The position numbers and the translations under genes are program-made. DNA of 64,000 bases. Source: Oikopleura dioica. Taxonomy: Eukaryota > Chordata > Appendicularia > Copelata > Oikopleuridae. The stretch covers positions 1,116,001 through 1,180,000 of the forward strand of contig OU015570.1 of the NCBI GenBank assembly GCA_907165135.1, given 5' to 3'. This document shows, piece by piece, positions 10,851 through 21,468 of this stretch. Position 1 is the first letter of the stretch, and each line of letters begins with the position of its first letter. The notes beneath the pieces were generated by a model. That model did not search any database and had not been told where the DNA came from. It was given only the letters and a program-made list of their open reading frames with translations.

Positions 10851-11009
10851 CTGTGGTGTGTGGAGTTGCTGCACTCTTAGCGGGTGCTGCGTTGCTGCAC
10901 CCTGACCCGCACTTTTTCTATTGTTTTCTTCTAGAAGTAGCAAAGTGAGTGCTGCGTTTCTGCACCTTTTACCGGCTGTCTAGGGGTGCAGCAACTCCAC
11001 ACACCACTG
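10851..11009. mobile_element. TA-flanked MITE, 159 bp
   Basis: Inverted ends C(A/T)GTGGTGTGTGGAGTTG are identical but for one base over 25 bp, with TA on both outer sides (10849-10850 and 11010-11011). The CAG terminus and TA target fit the pogo/mariner supergroup. A related half-site, CAGTGGGTTGCGCAGGTAG, occurs at 11226 and 17429. Confidence 0.7.
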
Positions 11010-11320
11010 TAAGACTTTGCTCCCAGATGATTATTCAAAAAAGAGAAGCCAAACACACATACCGCTATTCTTTCGCTTAGCCAATCAAGGGCAAAGTTAA
11101 GTGCTTTTCGGGAATTTTGTGGTAATAAAACCAAGAAAGCCGGCAAATATCCAAACGATATGAGTTGTCTCCATTTGCCCAAGATTTTCTTCAGTCTGAT
11201 TTCGGGTATCGCCGATATGAATTACAGTGGGTTGCGCAGGTAGTTGCCCTAAAGTGGTGTGTAAAGTGCGGGTGAAGGGTCAACCAATCCTGCAATCACT
11301 TTGAGCGAGTCTAGAAAGGA

Positions 11321-11483
11321 ACAATAGAAAAAGTTCCCGCTGAGTTGGGACGCTTTTCGCGCCCGCCGAAATGGTGGCTGCGATAAGCGCCCCGGAAAAG
11401 CGCTTTCTCCTCGAGCGAGAATGGCCGCCAAGTTGAGACGGGTGGCGCTAAGAGGACCGTCTCAACTCAGCGGGAACTATTGT
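11321..11483. mobile_element. Small foldback element, 163 bp
   Basis: GTTCCCGCTGAGTTGGGACG (from 11333) faces CGTCTCAACTCAGCGGGAAC (ending 11477), a ~20-bp inverted repeat with one mismatch. ACAATAG and its reverse flank it. The interior is GC-rich. No target duplication is apparent. Confidence 0.6.
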
Positions 11484-11530
11484 AACATAAATTGATTGAT
11501 CCTATAACTTCATTTAATTGGCGTCTTAAC

Positions 11531-11956
11531 CAGTGTCCGATAATTTGAGCTAACGATTAAACTCATATTGGCTAGACGCTCAAATTTTCTCAAATTGAGA
11601 ACTCAAAAGGACTTGAGAAAACATTTTGAGAAGATTTTAGAGTTTGCTTGAGAGCAGGAAAATCTCATGAGTTTTCAAAATTCAGATTGAGCGAGCGCGC
11701 TGATATGCCCGCCGGTTGGCCCGGCGGCGAGTCGGCCCACCCACAGCGGATCATTTTTCACATCGTAGGCCCGTTGCGTAAGGCTGCGCAGTTACAAAAA
11801 TCGTCCGCCCCGCCTAGACTGTCTCGTGGACCGCGAGCGCCACCTTAAAATTTGATTTCTCATGCGAGCTCTCATCTCTGACCTCAAATTAAAGAACTTG
11901 AGTTCTCAAGCTTTGTTTCCTTGAGTTTAAGCGTTAGTTCAAATTATTGGACCCTG
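11531..11956. mobile_element. hAT-like MITE with 8-bp target duplication
   Basis: Ends CAGTGTCCGATAATTTGA (left) and, reverse-complemented, CAGGGTCCAATAATTTGA (right) form an inverted repeat of ~35 bp. Both sides are flanked by GTCTTAAC (11523-11530 and 11957-11964), an exact 8-bp target duplication. CAG...CTG termini with an 8-bp TSD are the hAT signature. 426 bp, no transposase. Confidence 0.8.
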
Positions 11957-12170
11957 GTCTTAACAGTCAATCCCGGCTTCAAAACTTTTATCCCAGCTTT
12001 CCTAGCGTCAATCATGGTGGCTCAAACGTCAATCCTGGTATCTACAGCGTCCATCCCGGCTTTTTCGATGGCGATCCGGGTGTCACTTACTTCAATCCTA
12101 GCTTCTCAGACGTCAGTCCCGTTGTCAATCATAGCTTCTCAAATGTTGATCATTATTGCTAAAACCAAGT
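11957..12170 (+). repeat. 21-bp imperfect tandem repeat, potentially coding 7-aa units
   Basis: Imperfect copies of a 21-bp unit related to TCAATCCTGGTATCTACAGCG. Read in the frame that ends at 12162, it gives 7-residue units such as N-P-G-I-Y-S-V, H-P-G-F-F-D-G and N-P-S-F-S-D-V. Insertions inside the array are themselves about one unit long, which keeps the frame. The hAT-like element at 11531 landed at its 5' edge. No larger gene can be built around it. Confidence 0.55.
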
Positions 12171-12419
12171 CAAAATTATATATATATACGGTATATGTAT
12201 TGTGATGTTTTATTCCGAGTACTTTTGTCCATAAGGACATCATCAGGGCTAAGAAAACAGTAAGATAGAGAAAATTAGAAGGTGCTTACTGAGAAAGGCG
12301 CATGGCCAGACTGATTTGAAAATAAAATAACAGTCGAAAACAAGACAAAAACAACACCAAGTTCAGGCAAGTTTTGCAGGTGGAAAGGGAGCGAGCAAAT
12401 CGCCCCATAACTCTCAAGT

Positions 12420-12760
12420 CAAATTGTTTTGAAAAGGAGTCAGCAGGAGCAAGGATTTTTACGAGGGAGCTCCTTTTTCAGGGTGATGGAGCAGGCAGTG
12501 TTTCAAATTTGTGTTTCCCTATTTCCCTAAAATGGGAAACAGTTTCCCTGTTTCCATTTTTGACAGGGAACCGGGAAACAGGGAAACACGCATTTCTTCT
12601 GAGAGTGGGAAACAGGAAAACAGGGAAACAGCCATTTTTCAAAACAGGAAAACAGGGAAACCAGAGTTCGAAATCTAAGGGAGTAAATTTGGGAGCACGT
12701 AGGGAGCAGCAGCACAGGTTTCCAGGGCTGGGAGTAAATTGGGAGCTCCCAATTTCAAAA
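12420..12760. repeat. GGGAGC / GTTTCCC word repeats
   Basis: A patch dense in GGGAGCTCC, GGGAAACAGGG and their reverse complements. A block around 12450 (TTTTTACGAGGGAGCTCC) recurs in the same orientation at 13254-13275 with the same downstream words. The two patches (12420-12760 and 13185-13360) are direct dispersed copies flanking ~430 bp of AT-rich DNA in which nothing else is seen. Confidence 0.5.
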
Positions 12761-13424
12761 AATTTTGAAAATCAACAATTTTTAGTCTAGAATCTAATCT
12801 GCGCACCGAAAAATGAGAAACGCTGACTTTATAGTATTTTTCTTAGAAGAGACGTTTTTTTTGACTAGATATATTTATAAACGTCTCGTTTGAAATTTCA
12901 TATAAATAAATTGCCAAAATAACATCTAGTTTGTATTTAATTTTAAAATTTAAATTTAAATAAAATTTGATTCAAATAAAAAGCCTAGAATTGACCTAGA
13001 TTTGGTTATATACTTTCAATAAGAAAACATTGAAGTCATTCACCAAATTCGCCTATTTGCCATAATGCCTATTTATACTTTCTTAATCATCGCTATATTA
13101 TATTTTTTTTTTAATAACCATACAACGATGGTGTTGCTACTTAGAGTTTATGTTACAAAATGAAAAAATTTCAAAAATTTTTGAAATTTGAAAAAAGGGA
13201 GCAAAATTGGGAGCTCCAAAGGGAGCTCCCTTTTTGGGAGCAGGAGCACAGGTTTTTACGAGGGAGCTCCCTTTTTCCAGGGTAAGGGAGCGGGAGCACG
13301 AATTTTCTACCAGATTTCGAACTTTGAGGGAAACTGTTTCCCTGTTTCCCTATTGATGATTTTTTTCTGAGAGCCCCCGTTTCTATCAAAAACCCTCTCT
13401 AGAATGCAGTTTTGTTCGATGGCA

Positions 13425-13740
13425 CTCGATGTACCGCATTGACGGACGTACCGCATCGATGGATGTACCGCAATTGCGGTACATCGATTGTTTTGCAGAA
13501 ATGCGGTACGTCGATCGTTTTTGCCGTCAAATTTCCAGAACGCGCTTATTGGTCAGTGAAGATGCGGTACGTCGATCGTTTTTCATTCCTTATGCGGTAC
13601 ATCGATCGTTTTTAGGTTTCAAAAAGTAATTAAGGCTTTCAATTTGAAAGTTTCAAATCTTACTTATGAATTCCTGGTCGACCCCCTGTCAGCCGAAGAT
13701 AACAGCCCAAAATTTTAAAGTTTCAAAGAATTTTTAAAGA
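13425..13740. repeat. GATGTACCGCA/TGCGGTACATC repeat with perfect 24-bp palindrome
   Basis: Six or more copies of TGCGGTAC(A/G)TCGATCG in both orientations. At 13462-13485 two copies meet as a perfect palindrome of 24 bp (GATGTACCGCAA mirrored). The 13550-13745 part recurs in direct orientation at 15420-15600, including CTTACTTATGAATTCCTGG and GTCAGCCGAAGAT, so it is a dispersed element. Confidence 0.65.
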
Positions 13741-13900
13741 CTGTTACTGTAAATATCCAGCCCTGATTTTAGGACCTATTAGGCCTTAAAGGCCATTTTG
13801 ATTATAAAAGGAGTGCACATTCTTCAATTTTGAGCCTAACCTTGCGCTCGATGCCAAATCGGACGATCTACGATCATCAGGCGTTCTGTAGGGAAACCAG

Positions 13901-14164
13901 GGGACGTGCATGTTATGTCCCCGAATGTCCCCGATTTTATTTTTTATAAAAAGTAAAATTATTTAGCAAATATTTTTGTTCTAGAAACTCAACAGTAAAA
14001 GGCGCGAAAAAGATGTTTGACCTGTCAGTTAAAGGAGTTTTCTTGGACGCACTGACTTTGTCGCCTAATGTCGCCATTTTGTTCAAAATAGCCTCAAATT
14101 AAAAAAATTCGCCGACATAGTCAGTGTCAGCCGGTCGTTCGGGACGTTCGGGGACATAACATGC
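13901..14164. mobile_element. GTTATGTCCCCGAATG foldback element with a nested relative
   Basis: Outer arms GCATGTTATGTCCCCGAATG (13908 on) and GGGGACATAACATGC (14150-14164) are inverted. A 77-bp element with CACTGACT...AGTCAGTG ends (14050-14126) sits inside. Its arms belong to the sister ATGTCGCC family (9198, 16279). The two families differ by G to C changes in the shared word (ATGTCGCCGA against ATGTCCCCGA). Confidence 0.6.
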
Positions 14165-14612
14165 GTCTACTGTACAAGATGGTTACTTAGCATTTTGTTA
14201 ATGCATTCGTGGTTTTAGTTTCAGCAATTTTTTGGACAATTTTGAGAAACCGATTTCAAATCGCTCAATAAAGAAAATATTAAAATATAAATGAAAAAAA
14301 GAAAAGAATTCGGATTGCTTTTTAGGCAGGATTGCTTTTGAAGTAAGAATTGTTCGACGTTGATTGAGGTGCAATGAAAGTTTTATCTGGACGACTATAT
14401 CCTAAAGGCTAAGCAATAACCTGCATAACCAGTAATTTATCTTTAATGGGTTTACTTTCAAGCTGCGACTCTTCACGCGCATTTGTATTGACAAGTTCAA
14501 AATACGCTTTTTCGGCAATTCTATCATAAGTCTGATGAGACATATTTACATGTGTGGCGTAAAAATGAAAGAAGTCAAATAAATATGCACTCTAGAAAGT
14601 AAGATACCGTGG

Positions 14613-15390
14613 TTTTTCATCTTAAGAGCGCCCAACTTAAGAGCGTTTTGCCAATACAGTCCTTGCGCACAATTCCGGAACTTTTTTTTCCAGCGAAAAT
14701 CGCAAAATGTCCGGAATTGTGCGGATTTCGAGATAAAATTTTTCTTCTCTAAAAAGTCTGTTTTCCATATTTTGTCATCTGAGAAAATCCAAACTTAAGA
14801 GCGTTTTTAGGAATTTTTAACCCCATGCGTCTCGGTCAGAGCACCCCTGTGCGACTCGCGTGGGAATTTTTTCACCCGCCCATCTAGAACAATGTTGTGC
14901 ATTATTTTACGCTTCTTCAGAGCAAAATGAGCTGACTCTCGTGTTATCACAGTCTGGGAGACAGATAATCTTTAATTTTCGGTGTTTTTAGTCGAGCTAG
15001 AGATTGTAATTTTGTAATGTACACAATGTAATAATTTTCATGTTCTCGAGTCGAAAACGCACCAGCTTCAAAGCGTTCATTGGATTCTCTAGACAAATTT
15101 TATGTTCTCGAGACAAAATGGTCATTTTCTACTATTTTTTACGATTAACTCGATGAAGAAAAATACTAACATATCATTTTTATAGTTTTAGCAGATTGGA
15201 AATCTGACGTTGATTCTTATTCTTTTTGAATTTTCTGATTTGGACAAAATTGGCCGAGAAATTTGCAAAAAAGGGGCGCGGGGAAAAATTGATTAATAAT
15301 TAGAATAACGTTTCTTTCAACCTTAAAAAATAGGTAAAAATGACCTTAGATGCATTTTTAGAGTTTTGGAAAAAGTTCATTTTTCGTCTT
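14613..15390. mobile_element. Decayed relative of the 6756-8330 element with two nested inserts
   Basis: 14613-14819 and 15289-15390 match the arms of the 6756-8330 element (CTTAAGAGCGCCCAACTTAA, then the GGAATTTTTAA and TAATTAGAATAACG words). Comparison with the intact arm shows two interruptions. One is a 104-bp CAG...CTG insert at 14657-14760 that follows a TA (ends CAGTCCTTGCGCACAATTCC, with the inverted word GGAATTGTGCG). The other is a ~468-bp insert at 14821-15288 of unknown type. Confidence 0.55.
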
Positions 15391-15631
15391 TTGCCGAAAT
15401 ATTTCTAGAACGCGTTTTTGGCAAGTGAGGATGCGGAACGTCGATCGTTTTTGTGAAAATGCGGTACATCGGTTGCTTTTCGCCTTCAAAAAGTGATAAA
15501 AGCTTTCGACTCTTACTTATGAATTCCTGGTCGACCCACCTGTCAGCCGAAGATTACGGCCCATTTTTTAAAGGTGTAAAGAAATTTTTGAAGACTAAAA
15601 CAAAAAAATGGTCATTTTTTGTTCAGAAGAA

Positions 15632-15660
15632 GCTATATCATATAGGCTATATGATATAGC
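15632..15660. repeat. Perfect 13-bp hairpin
   Basis: GCTATATCATATA, GGC, TATATGATATAGC. Arms are exact and the loop is 3 nt. Unexplained by a surrounding element. Confidence 0.8.
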
Positions 15661-15934
15661 CTATTATTCGCTTTCGCTTTTTACCAAAAATTTTCGCGAA
15701 AATTTCGCTCAAAAGAATTCTTTCCAGGAGTTGAAAATTTCGCCTTTTTTGCTTAGCTTTAGCTTAAACTCAAGTGGAAATTTTGCTGAATGAGCTAAGC
15801 TGGCACTTGCAAAAGCTGTGCTGAGAGAAATTTTACTGTTTTCAAAGTAGCCAATATTGTGAGATGCGCTGAGCTCAGCTGTCCTTCCCAAAAAATCATT
15901 GAGCTGAGCTGACTCTTCAAATTCATTCAATTAA

Positions 15935-16066
15935 CCCGTTAACAGGGTGGTCGATTTCGCCTACGCTTTTGCCTATCTGTGATTGAGTGAAATCATGAAT
16001 CCGGGCATGCGATTGGCTACTCATTTCCACGCGTGGCCGTGAGACGGCCACGCGCCAGTTAACGGG
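15935..16066. mobile_element. piggyBac-like MITE, TTAA-flanked, 132 bp
   Basis: CCCGTTAAC at the left and GTTAACGGG at the right, each directly flanked by TTAA (15931-15934 and 16067-16070). Target TTAA plus CCC termini are the piggyBac pattern. A second perfect hairpin, CGCGTGGCCGT / ACGGCCACGCG (16030-16054), lies inside the right end. No transposase. Confidence 0.7.
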
Positions 16067-16278
16067 TTAATCAGAGCAAGGCAGCCAAGATTTAAAAATG
16101 ACCTGATTTGACCTGAGCTGAGCCACACAGCCTCTTCAGCTCACTAACCTTAGAAAATTTGCAATTTGAAAAATCGGAGCGGGAGTCCGAATGAAGTGGT
16201 CTCTATTTTCCTGAGTCGCCGCTTGCCCAAGATCTGTGTTTGCCCAACTTGGGGAATCGGCGAATTGGAAAAACGGCG

Positions 16279-16728
16279 GGGCGCACTGGTTATGTCGCCG
16301 AATGTCGCCGAATGTCGCCGAATGTCGCTGAATGTCGCCGAATGTCGCCGAATGTCGCCGAATGTCGCCACTTATTTTCGAAAAAATAGGAATTATGAAA
16401 GAAAAATTGTTTTTTTGGCTCAAATATTCAAAACAAACTTGTTCTAGAACCGTAAAAGGCGGGAATAGTAGGAGGCGCGGCAATAGAAGTGTGTCCAGCC
16501 CGACCAGTGAGTTTCCTACCACAAATTGCGCGGAGCGCTTCCTTGCCTCGAAATTATGCTAAAACAGTTCTTGAACAAGTTTGTTTTGAAATTTCTTGGT
16601 TGAAAACTAGTTTTCTTTCCAAAAATCCTGGTTTTAAAAAATAGGTGGCGACATTCGGCGACATTCGGCGACATTCAGCGACATTCGGCGACATTCGGCG
16701 ACATTCGGCGACATAACCAGTGTCGACC
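16279..16728. mobile_element. ATGTCGCCGA foldback element with 9-bp target duplication
   Basis: Ends GGGCGCACTGGTTATGTCGCC and (reverse complement) GGTCGACACTGGTTATG. Each arm then carries about seven tandem copies of the 10-bp word ATGTCGCCGA. AAAACGGCG occurs at both borders (16270-16278 and 16729-16737), an exact 9-bp TSD. The centre holds a ~67-bp segment (about 16463-16532) that also occurs at about 18112-18180 and, in part, at 21806-21860 and 22220-22275. GG ends with a 9-bp TSD suggest Mutator-like or Merlin-like mobilisation. Non-autonomous. Confidence 0.8.
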
Positions 16729-17019
16729 AAAACGGCGATGTATTATAATTTAAATTGACTGATCTTATAATTTTATATATTGGCCTCCCCACAATCAATT
16801 CTGACATCACCATCTTTGATTATCAATCTATATAAATTTATTCACATCGCTGTTTGCCCAAGATCTCCGTTTCCAAAAGTAAGGTAAACGACGATTTTGG
16901 GAGACGGCGACTTGGGTAAACGGCGACGCGGGCAAACTGAGACCACCCTCCATAAAGTAATAAAAATGAAACCATACATGAAATGGACACTTTCTCAAAG
17001 GTTAAATAATTCCGGAAAA

Positions 17020-17140
17020 TTTTCGCTTTTTTCGCTTTTAAGAAAAATTTTTCGCTTCGCTTCGCTTTCGCTCACGAAATTTTGATTCGCTTCGCTTCGC
17101 TTTCGCTTAAAATTTTTGAAAAATGTTCGCTTTCGCTTTT
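17020..17140. repeat. TTCGCTTTCGCT simple repeat
   Basis: Irregular tandem TTCGCT(T)TCGCT words, a low-complexity tract without coding sense. Confidence 0.7.
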
Positions 17141-17764
17141 CATTTTTGGCCAAAATCCAGACCCCTGGCCTATATGGTATTAACAGTAGAGATATTTATA
17201 AGGAAAACTATCTCTATTATAAGTACTTAATATTCAATTTATCGTTCTTGAGGATCTCTCCAAGATAAACTCTATCTGTTGACTAATTCACGAATCTTGA
17301 GGAAAGCTCGAAAAAATGAAAAACGACGTTCAGGAAACCGAGTATATGAGCAATAATAATATTAGTAGACTCTGTCTTATATGATATAAGTTATATCTTA
17401 TAAGAAAGCGTCTTGGCAAATAAGTTCAGTGGGTTGCGCAGGTAGTGCACACTGTGTGATTGCGGCGTTGGTGCACCCTTGGGGCGCCCTGGGAATGTCT
17501 CCGAATGTCTCCAAAAATAAGAAAAATATTCTAGAAACTACGAATATCCGAATTTTGTTCGGACCAGAGTTCGTAATGTAAAATGTAACTGCCACTGCCA
17601 AGACGCGCTTTTTAAGGTTGGGGTATTTAAATCTCCCACTAACTTCTTTTTAGGCCCGGAACGCCATATATATTTAGAATCAGTAGGAAAAATCTAGAAA
17701 CTTGACCGTAGCCGATTCTCAAAAATCACTTCCGGTAGCGATTCTAGAGCCGGAAGTTAATGAA

Positions 17765-18026
17765 ATTAAGGTGTTAGGGTGAAGTGTGACCTATCAAATT
17801 GATCCTCAGACGATTTTCTATCGTTTAAGAAAAAAATCAACACCAACGGGGATCAACCCAACCGGAAAAACTGAAAAGAATTTCATCATTTTATGTCTTT
17901 TTTAACAAATTTTACCGGTGGGTTTGACCACGTTTGAGACTGTTTCTTCTAATATATTGATTATAGGATGATTCAAAATCTTCTGAGCATTAATTTGATA
18001 GGTCACACTTCACCCTAATACCTAAA
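17765..18026. mobile_element. Foldback/MITE nested in a decayed repeat
   Basis: The inverted repeat TTAGGGTGAAGTGTGACC...AATT (17774-17800) faces its exact reverse complement (about 17992-18018). Similarity continues outward over GGTGTTAGGGTG / CACCCTAATACC. It separates two halves of an older inverted pair (CGGACCAGAGTTCG at 17551 and CGAACTCTGGTCCG at 18089), so it inserted into another foldback element. Confidence 0.65.
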
Positions 18027-18190
18027 CTTGAGTGACTGCCGAAATTGGCAGCTGCCAGTGGCAGCCATGGCAGTACTGCCAACAAATTTCGAACTCTGGT
18101 CCGGACGAAAAGAGGCGCGTAAATGAAAGTGCTACCTACCCGATCAATGAGTTTTCTACCACAAATTGCGCGGAGCGCTTAATTATAGGC

Positions 18191-18617
18191 TAATAACTTA
18201 TAAGGGACTTTCGATGCAGTAAGAGGGATGAGAAAGAATACCGATGATTTCAATGCATTGCCCCGAAAAATCGAGGTATCCATATATGGATACCTGCCCT
18301 TTTCCGCACGAAGGCGCTCTTGTGCTAGCCTAAAAAGTCCTCACCTCTTTCTTACTTTTGCTTCAGAGCAGACTCAATTAAAAAAATGACAAATGGAGGT
18401 GTTTTGACCTGTTGGTGGTGTTATTACGTAATAATATTAATAATGTAATAATAATCAAACTTATTAAATACAAAATAAATTAAAAAATTAAAAAAAACAA
18501 TAAACTAATTAATAAGAATTTATTATGAATTCTTAATCTTCGTAAGTTTAATTATCTTAGGAAGAAATTTAGAAAACTAATAAAAATTTCAAAATCGCTT
18601 GAACCTAAATGGATAAA
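18191..18617. other. No gene seen
   Basis: AT-rich sequence with a TATCCATATATGGATA palindrome near 18277. Nothing coding is supported. Confidence 0.4.
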
Positions 18618-18621
18618 AAAG

Positions 18622-18690
18622 TCACAGATCGAGATTCGAACTCGCAACGCACGCTCCATACCCCAGAGCGCTACCGCTAAGCTACTGATT
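18622..18690 (-). tRNA. tRNA-like sequence, probably a pseudogene or SINE part
   Basis: The reverse complement contains a D-arm-like box (TAGCTTAGCGGTAGCGC) and a T-arm box (GCGAGTTCGAATCTCG) at the right distance. The middle part, GCTCTGGGGTATGGAGC, can pair as a stem but places G where U33 is expected. The acceptor ends do not pair. This is therefore not a clean functional tRNA; a RNA-polymerase-III-derived repeat is likely. Confidence 0.35.
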
Positions 18691-19067
18691 TCCGATGAAA
18701 GCCCGAAATTTTTAGTCAATAAATTAAATAGAGAGGACCCTATTTTTCTTTAAATTTTTTGATTTTAGTTAAATGAACCCCCATCAAGAATCGCATATCG
18801 ACCTACCCGTTGTTGACTTTTAAGGAGGTGTGGGGCGGTCTGGCGAAAATTTGAATTTCAAAGTTTTCCTTCTATTTTTTAAATTAAATGGGCCGTCTCA
18901 GCCGAGTCACGCTAACTTGCCCAAGACGCTCACTTCCCCAAGGTTGTGCAATAAGCGTCTGGGATGATCCAGAGATGATTGTATAGCCCAAAAAATTTTC
19001 GAGCGGAGTGCAGCGGTGAGTGGAAAAAATAGTTGAGCGAGTGGAGTGGGTGAGCGGAGTGGATTTT

Positions 19068-19386
19068 CAGCCCCGTCCCTGGCTTTTTAAATTAAATGGG
19101 CTTGACGGCCCTTCGGGCCGTCTCAGCCCCGTCCCTGGCTTTTTAAATTAAATGGGCTTGACGGCCCTTCGGGCCGTCTCAGCCCCGTCCCTGGCTTTTT
19201 AAATTAAATGGGCTTGACGGCCCTTCGGGCCGTCTCAGCCCCGTCCCTGGCTTTTTAAATTAAATGGGCTTGACGGCCCTTCGGGCCGTCTCAGCCCCGT
19301 CCCTGGCTTTTTAAATTAAATGGGCTTGACGGCCCTTCGGGCCGTCTCAGCCCCGTCCCTGGCTTTTTAAATTAAATGGGCTTGAC
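19068..19386. repeat. 56-bp satellite with GGCCC-TTC-GGGCC hairpin, 5.7 copies
   Basis: Near-identical tandem copies of a 56-bp unit. Each contains GACGGCCCTTCGGGCCGTC, a perfect 8-bp stem with a TTC loop, followed by CAGCCCCGTCCCTGGC and a TTTTTAAATTAAATGGG tract. The array ends in CTTGAC followed by a tail (about 19387-19460) ending CCCCAACCCCACCCACACCC. The same tail follows the arrays at 25788-25900 and, shortened, at 40580-40660. The array is thus part of a dispersed element. Confidence 0.9.
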
Positions 19387-19554
19387 TAAGGCTGGGATAA
19401 GAAGATAGGGTAGAGATGATCAGTCTCAGTTCTATCCCCAACCCCACCCACACCCGTTTCTAAATGAACCTCACTTTATTCTTCCTGAATTTTAATTATG
19501 GTTTTTTCTTCAAATGAATTAACATACTGAATTATTCCCTTGAAGAGATAATTT

Positions 19555-19880
19555 TTTCCTCAATTCGCTTAAAATTCTTCCATCTCCTGGGTCCTGCGGG
19601 GTCCTCCAAGATGTCACATGATAAAAATTTAGTAAATATATATTTAGGAGTAAAAATAAAGTTTTAAATATGGTTCCCCAAGAAGACAATTTAGTTTTCT
19701 GTCAAAATCTTCCATCAGGTGAGGTCCTCCGGGGTCCTCCGAAAATCCACGTGACTTCTTATCATGAAATGATTTTGTTTACGGGAGGAGAAATTAGTAA
19801 ATGAAGAATTCCCTGGAAGAAGATTCTTCTTCCTTCAATATAAAATTCTTCCACTAGGAGGGGTCCTCCAGGCATGGAAG
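19555..19880. repeat. Dispersed GGGGTCCTCC repeat cluster
   Basis: Three partial direct copies of a block ending CTTCCA(C/T)...GGTCCTCCGGGGTCCTCC and often followed by CACGTGA. Relatives occur at 38300-38340, 41240-41370 and 45300-45640, where they flank other insertions. Confidence 0.45.
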
Positions 19881-19952
19881 AAGGAGATCAATGCTCGCTT
19901 GGTGTCGCTAATTCGTGCTTTAGTTTTCGGGGCAATCATCAAAAATCATCGG

Positions 19953-20400
19953 TAAAAACTATAAATAAGGCTAATGTTACTGGAAAATTGGCAAATTTAA
20001 GGCATTTCTGGTCCGTTTTTGCGAGAAAAAATGTTCATTTTCATATTTTTCACTTCGAAGGGGGTTGAGTACAATCGGTAAGAGACGATATTTTCACTTT
20101 TTGATTTTTGAGATTTTTGACAATTAATTTTTTGGTTTGGTAAAAATCATGGTTTGGTAAAATTCCTGATTTGGTAAGATTTCAGAAATTTTCCCAAACC
20201 AGGATTCTTACAAAACCATGACTCTTACCAAACCAGGAATTTTACCAAACCAGGAAGTGAAAATATCGTCTCTTACCGATTGTACTCAACCCCCTTCGAA
20301 GTGAAAAATATGAAAATGAAAATTTTTTTCGCAAAAACGGACCAGAAATGCCGCAAATTTGCCAATTTTCCAGTAACATTAGCCTTATTTATAGTTTTTA
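19953..20400. mobile_element. Long hairpin, ~147-bp arms
   Basis: 19953-20099 and 20255-20400 are inverted copies with few differences. The loop is built from TGGTTTGGTAAAA words in both orientations. Both arms run past the hairpin into different short open frames (19874-20068 and 20280-20495). Termini and target duplication not resolved. Confidence 0.7.
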
Positions 20401-21468
20401 TTCTTTCTAATCCCTCTTACTGCATCAAAATGACTCATTATAGAGTTTTTTGTTCCTCAGAATCAGAAGAATCCGATTCAATGGTCAGAAAATGATTTTA
20501 AGGGGTACCAAAACTCGACCTAGGTACCCTTAAATTTCTCGAGTCACGTGACTTGTTAATTTTATTTATTTCAGTTTAATTTTTTATTTCGATTTTCGTG
20601 TTACTCAGATCACGGGAGTAATTTTTACAACAAAAATCTTTCGAGTGTAATTGAAAATTTTGTCGAAAATCGGCTTTGAAACGGTTAATGGTGTCTGGAA
20701 CCGACAAAAATTGAGTTTGCTGAATCCATGCTTCTGATTGGTTGAAAATTTCAGAAAATGAGCGCCACTTAAACGCGCTTCAGCGCCATCCAGTTACAGG
20801 ATCATCAGAAACGTAAGCAAGCGGGCTTTGAGCGATTGATCCATCAGCGTCAGCAGGAGTGCCTGTTTGTCGATCGTCCACGTTGTAATGAAAAATGAAA
20901 TTCAAATTGAGCAAGGCTGACATTTGTAGCCAAATTTGCGAGTATTTCTAGAAATAATTCTTGTGTTTTTCGAACTGTTTTGATCTCATTTTCAAGATCA
21001 CAGGTAAGAAGCTCGTTCCAGAGTAATCTTTTCGATATGAACATCTTATCTTTTGTCTCAAGAACATGAGGGCCAATAGGTTTAAGGCTCTCGTTTTTTA
21101 CGATCTTGTCGCGTCTTTTTATTGGGATAACAAAGCTGTATGGGGAGCAAGCAATTTAAGCTCCTATTCTCGTCGATGAGCTTTTTTGTAGAGAATAATT
21201 TGAACTCGAGTGCATGCGGTGGGTGCAAATATCGAATACAAAAAGGGGTCCAACGAGTCGAATAGCCATCCAATTGGGCTTGTGCGGGCCATGACCGGGT
21301 TTAATCTCAAGCAGGTTCCCTCTGCATTAAAGCTGACTAGTCGGTTTTTGAATTTTGAAATCATGGAGTCAACGAGTTCCATGTCACAATAATATTTTTG
21401 CAGCTAGCTGTTTTTGATGGACTTTCTTCATACAGTCGGCATCTAGGTTGTCTCACAGTAAAACTTCT

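Noticed and set aside
16136-16522. Repeat-containing frames on both strands
   Set aside because: Encoded by ATGTCGCCGA arm repeats of a foldback element.
19068-19386. CRISPR array
   Set aside because: Tandem copies have no unique spacers; the hairpin unit is contiguous and the genome is eukaryotic.
19874-20495. Two short proteins around the hairpin
   Set aside because: Most of each frame is encoded by the inverted arms; only the outer ends are unique and too short to support.
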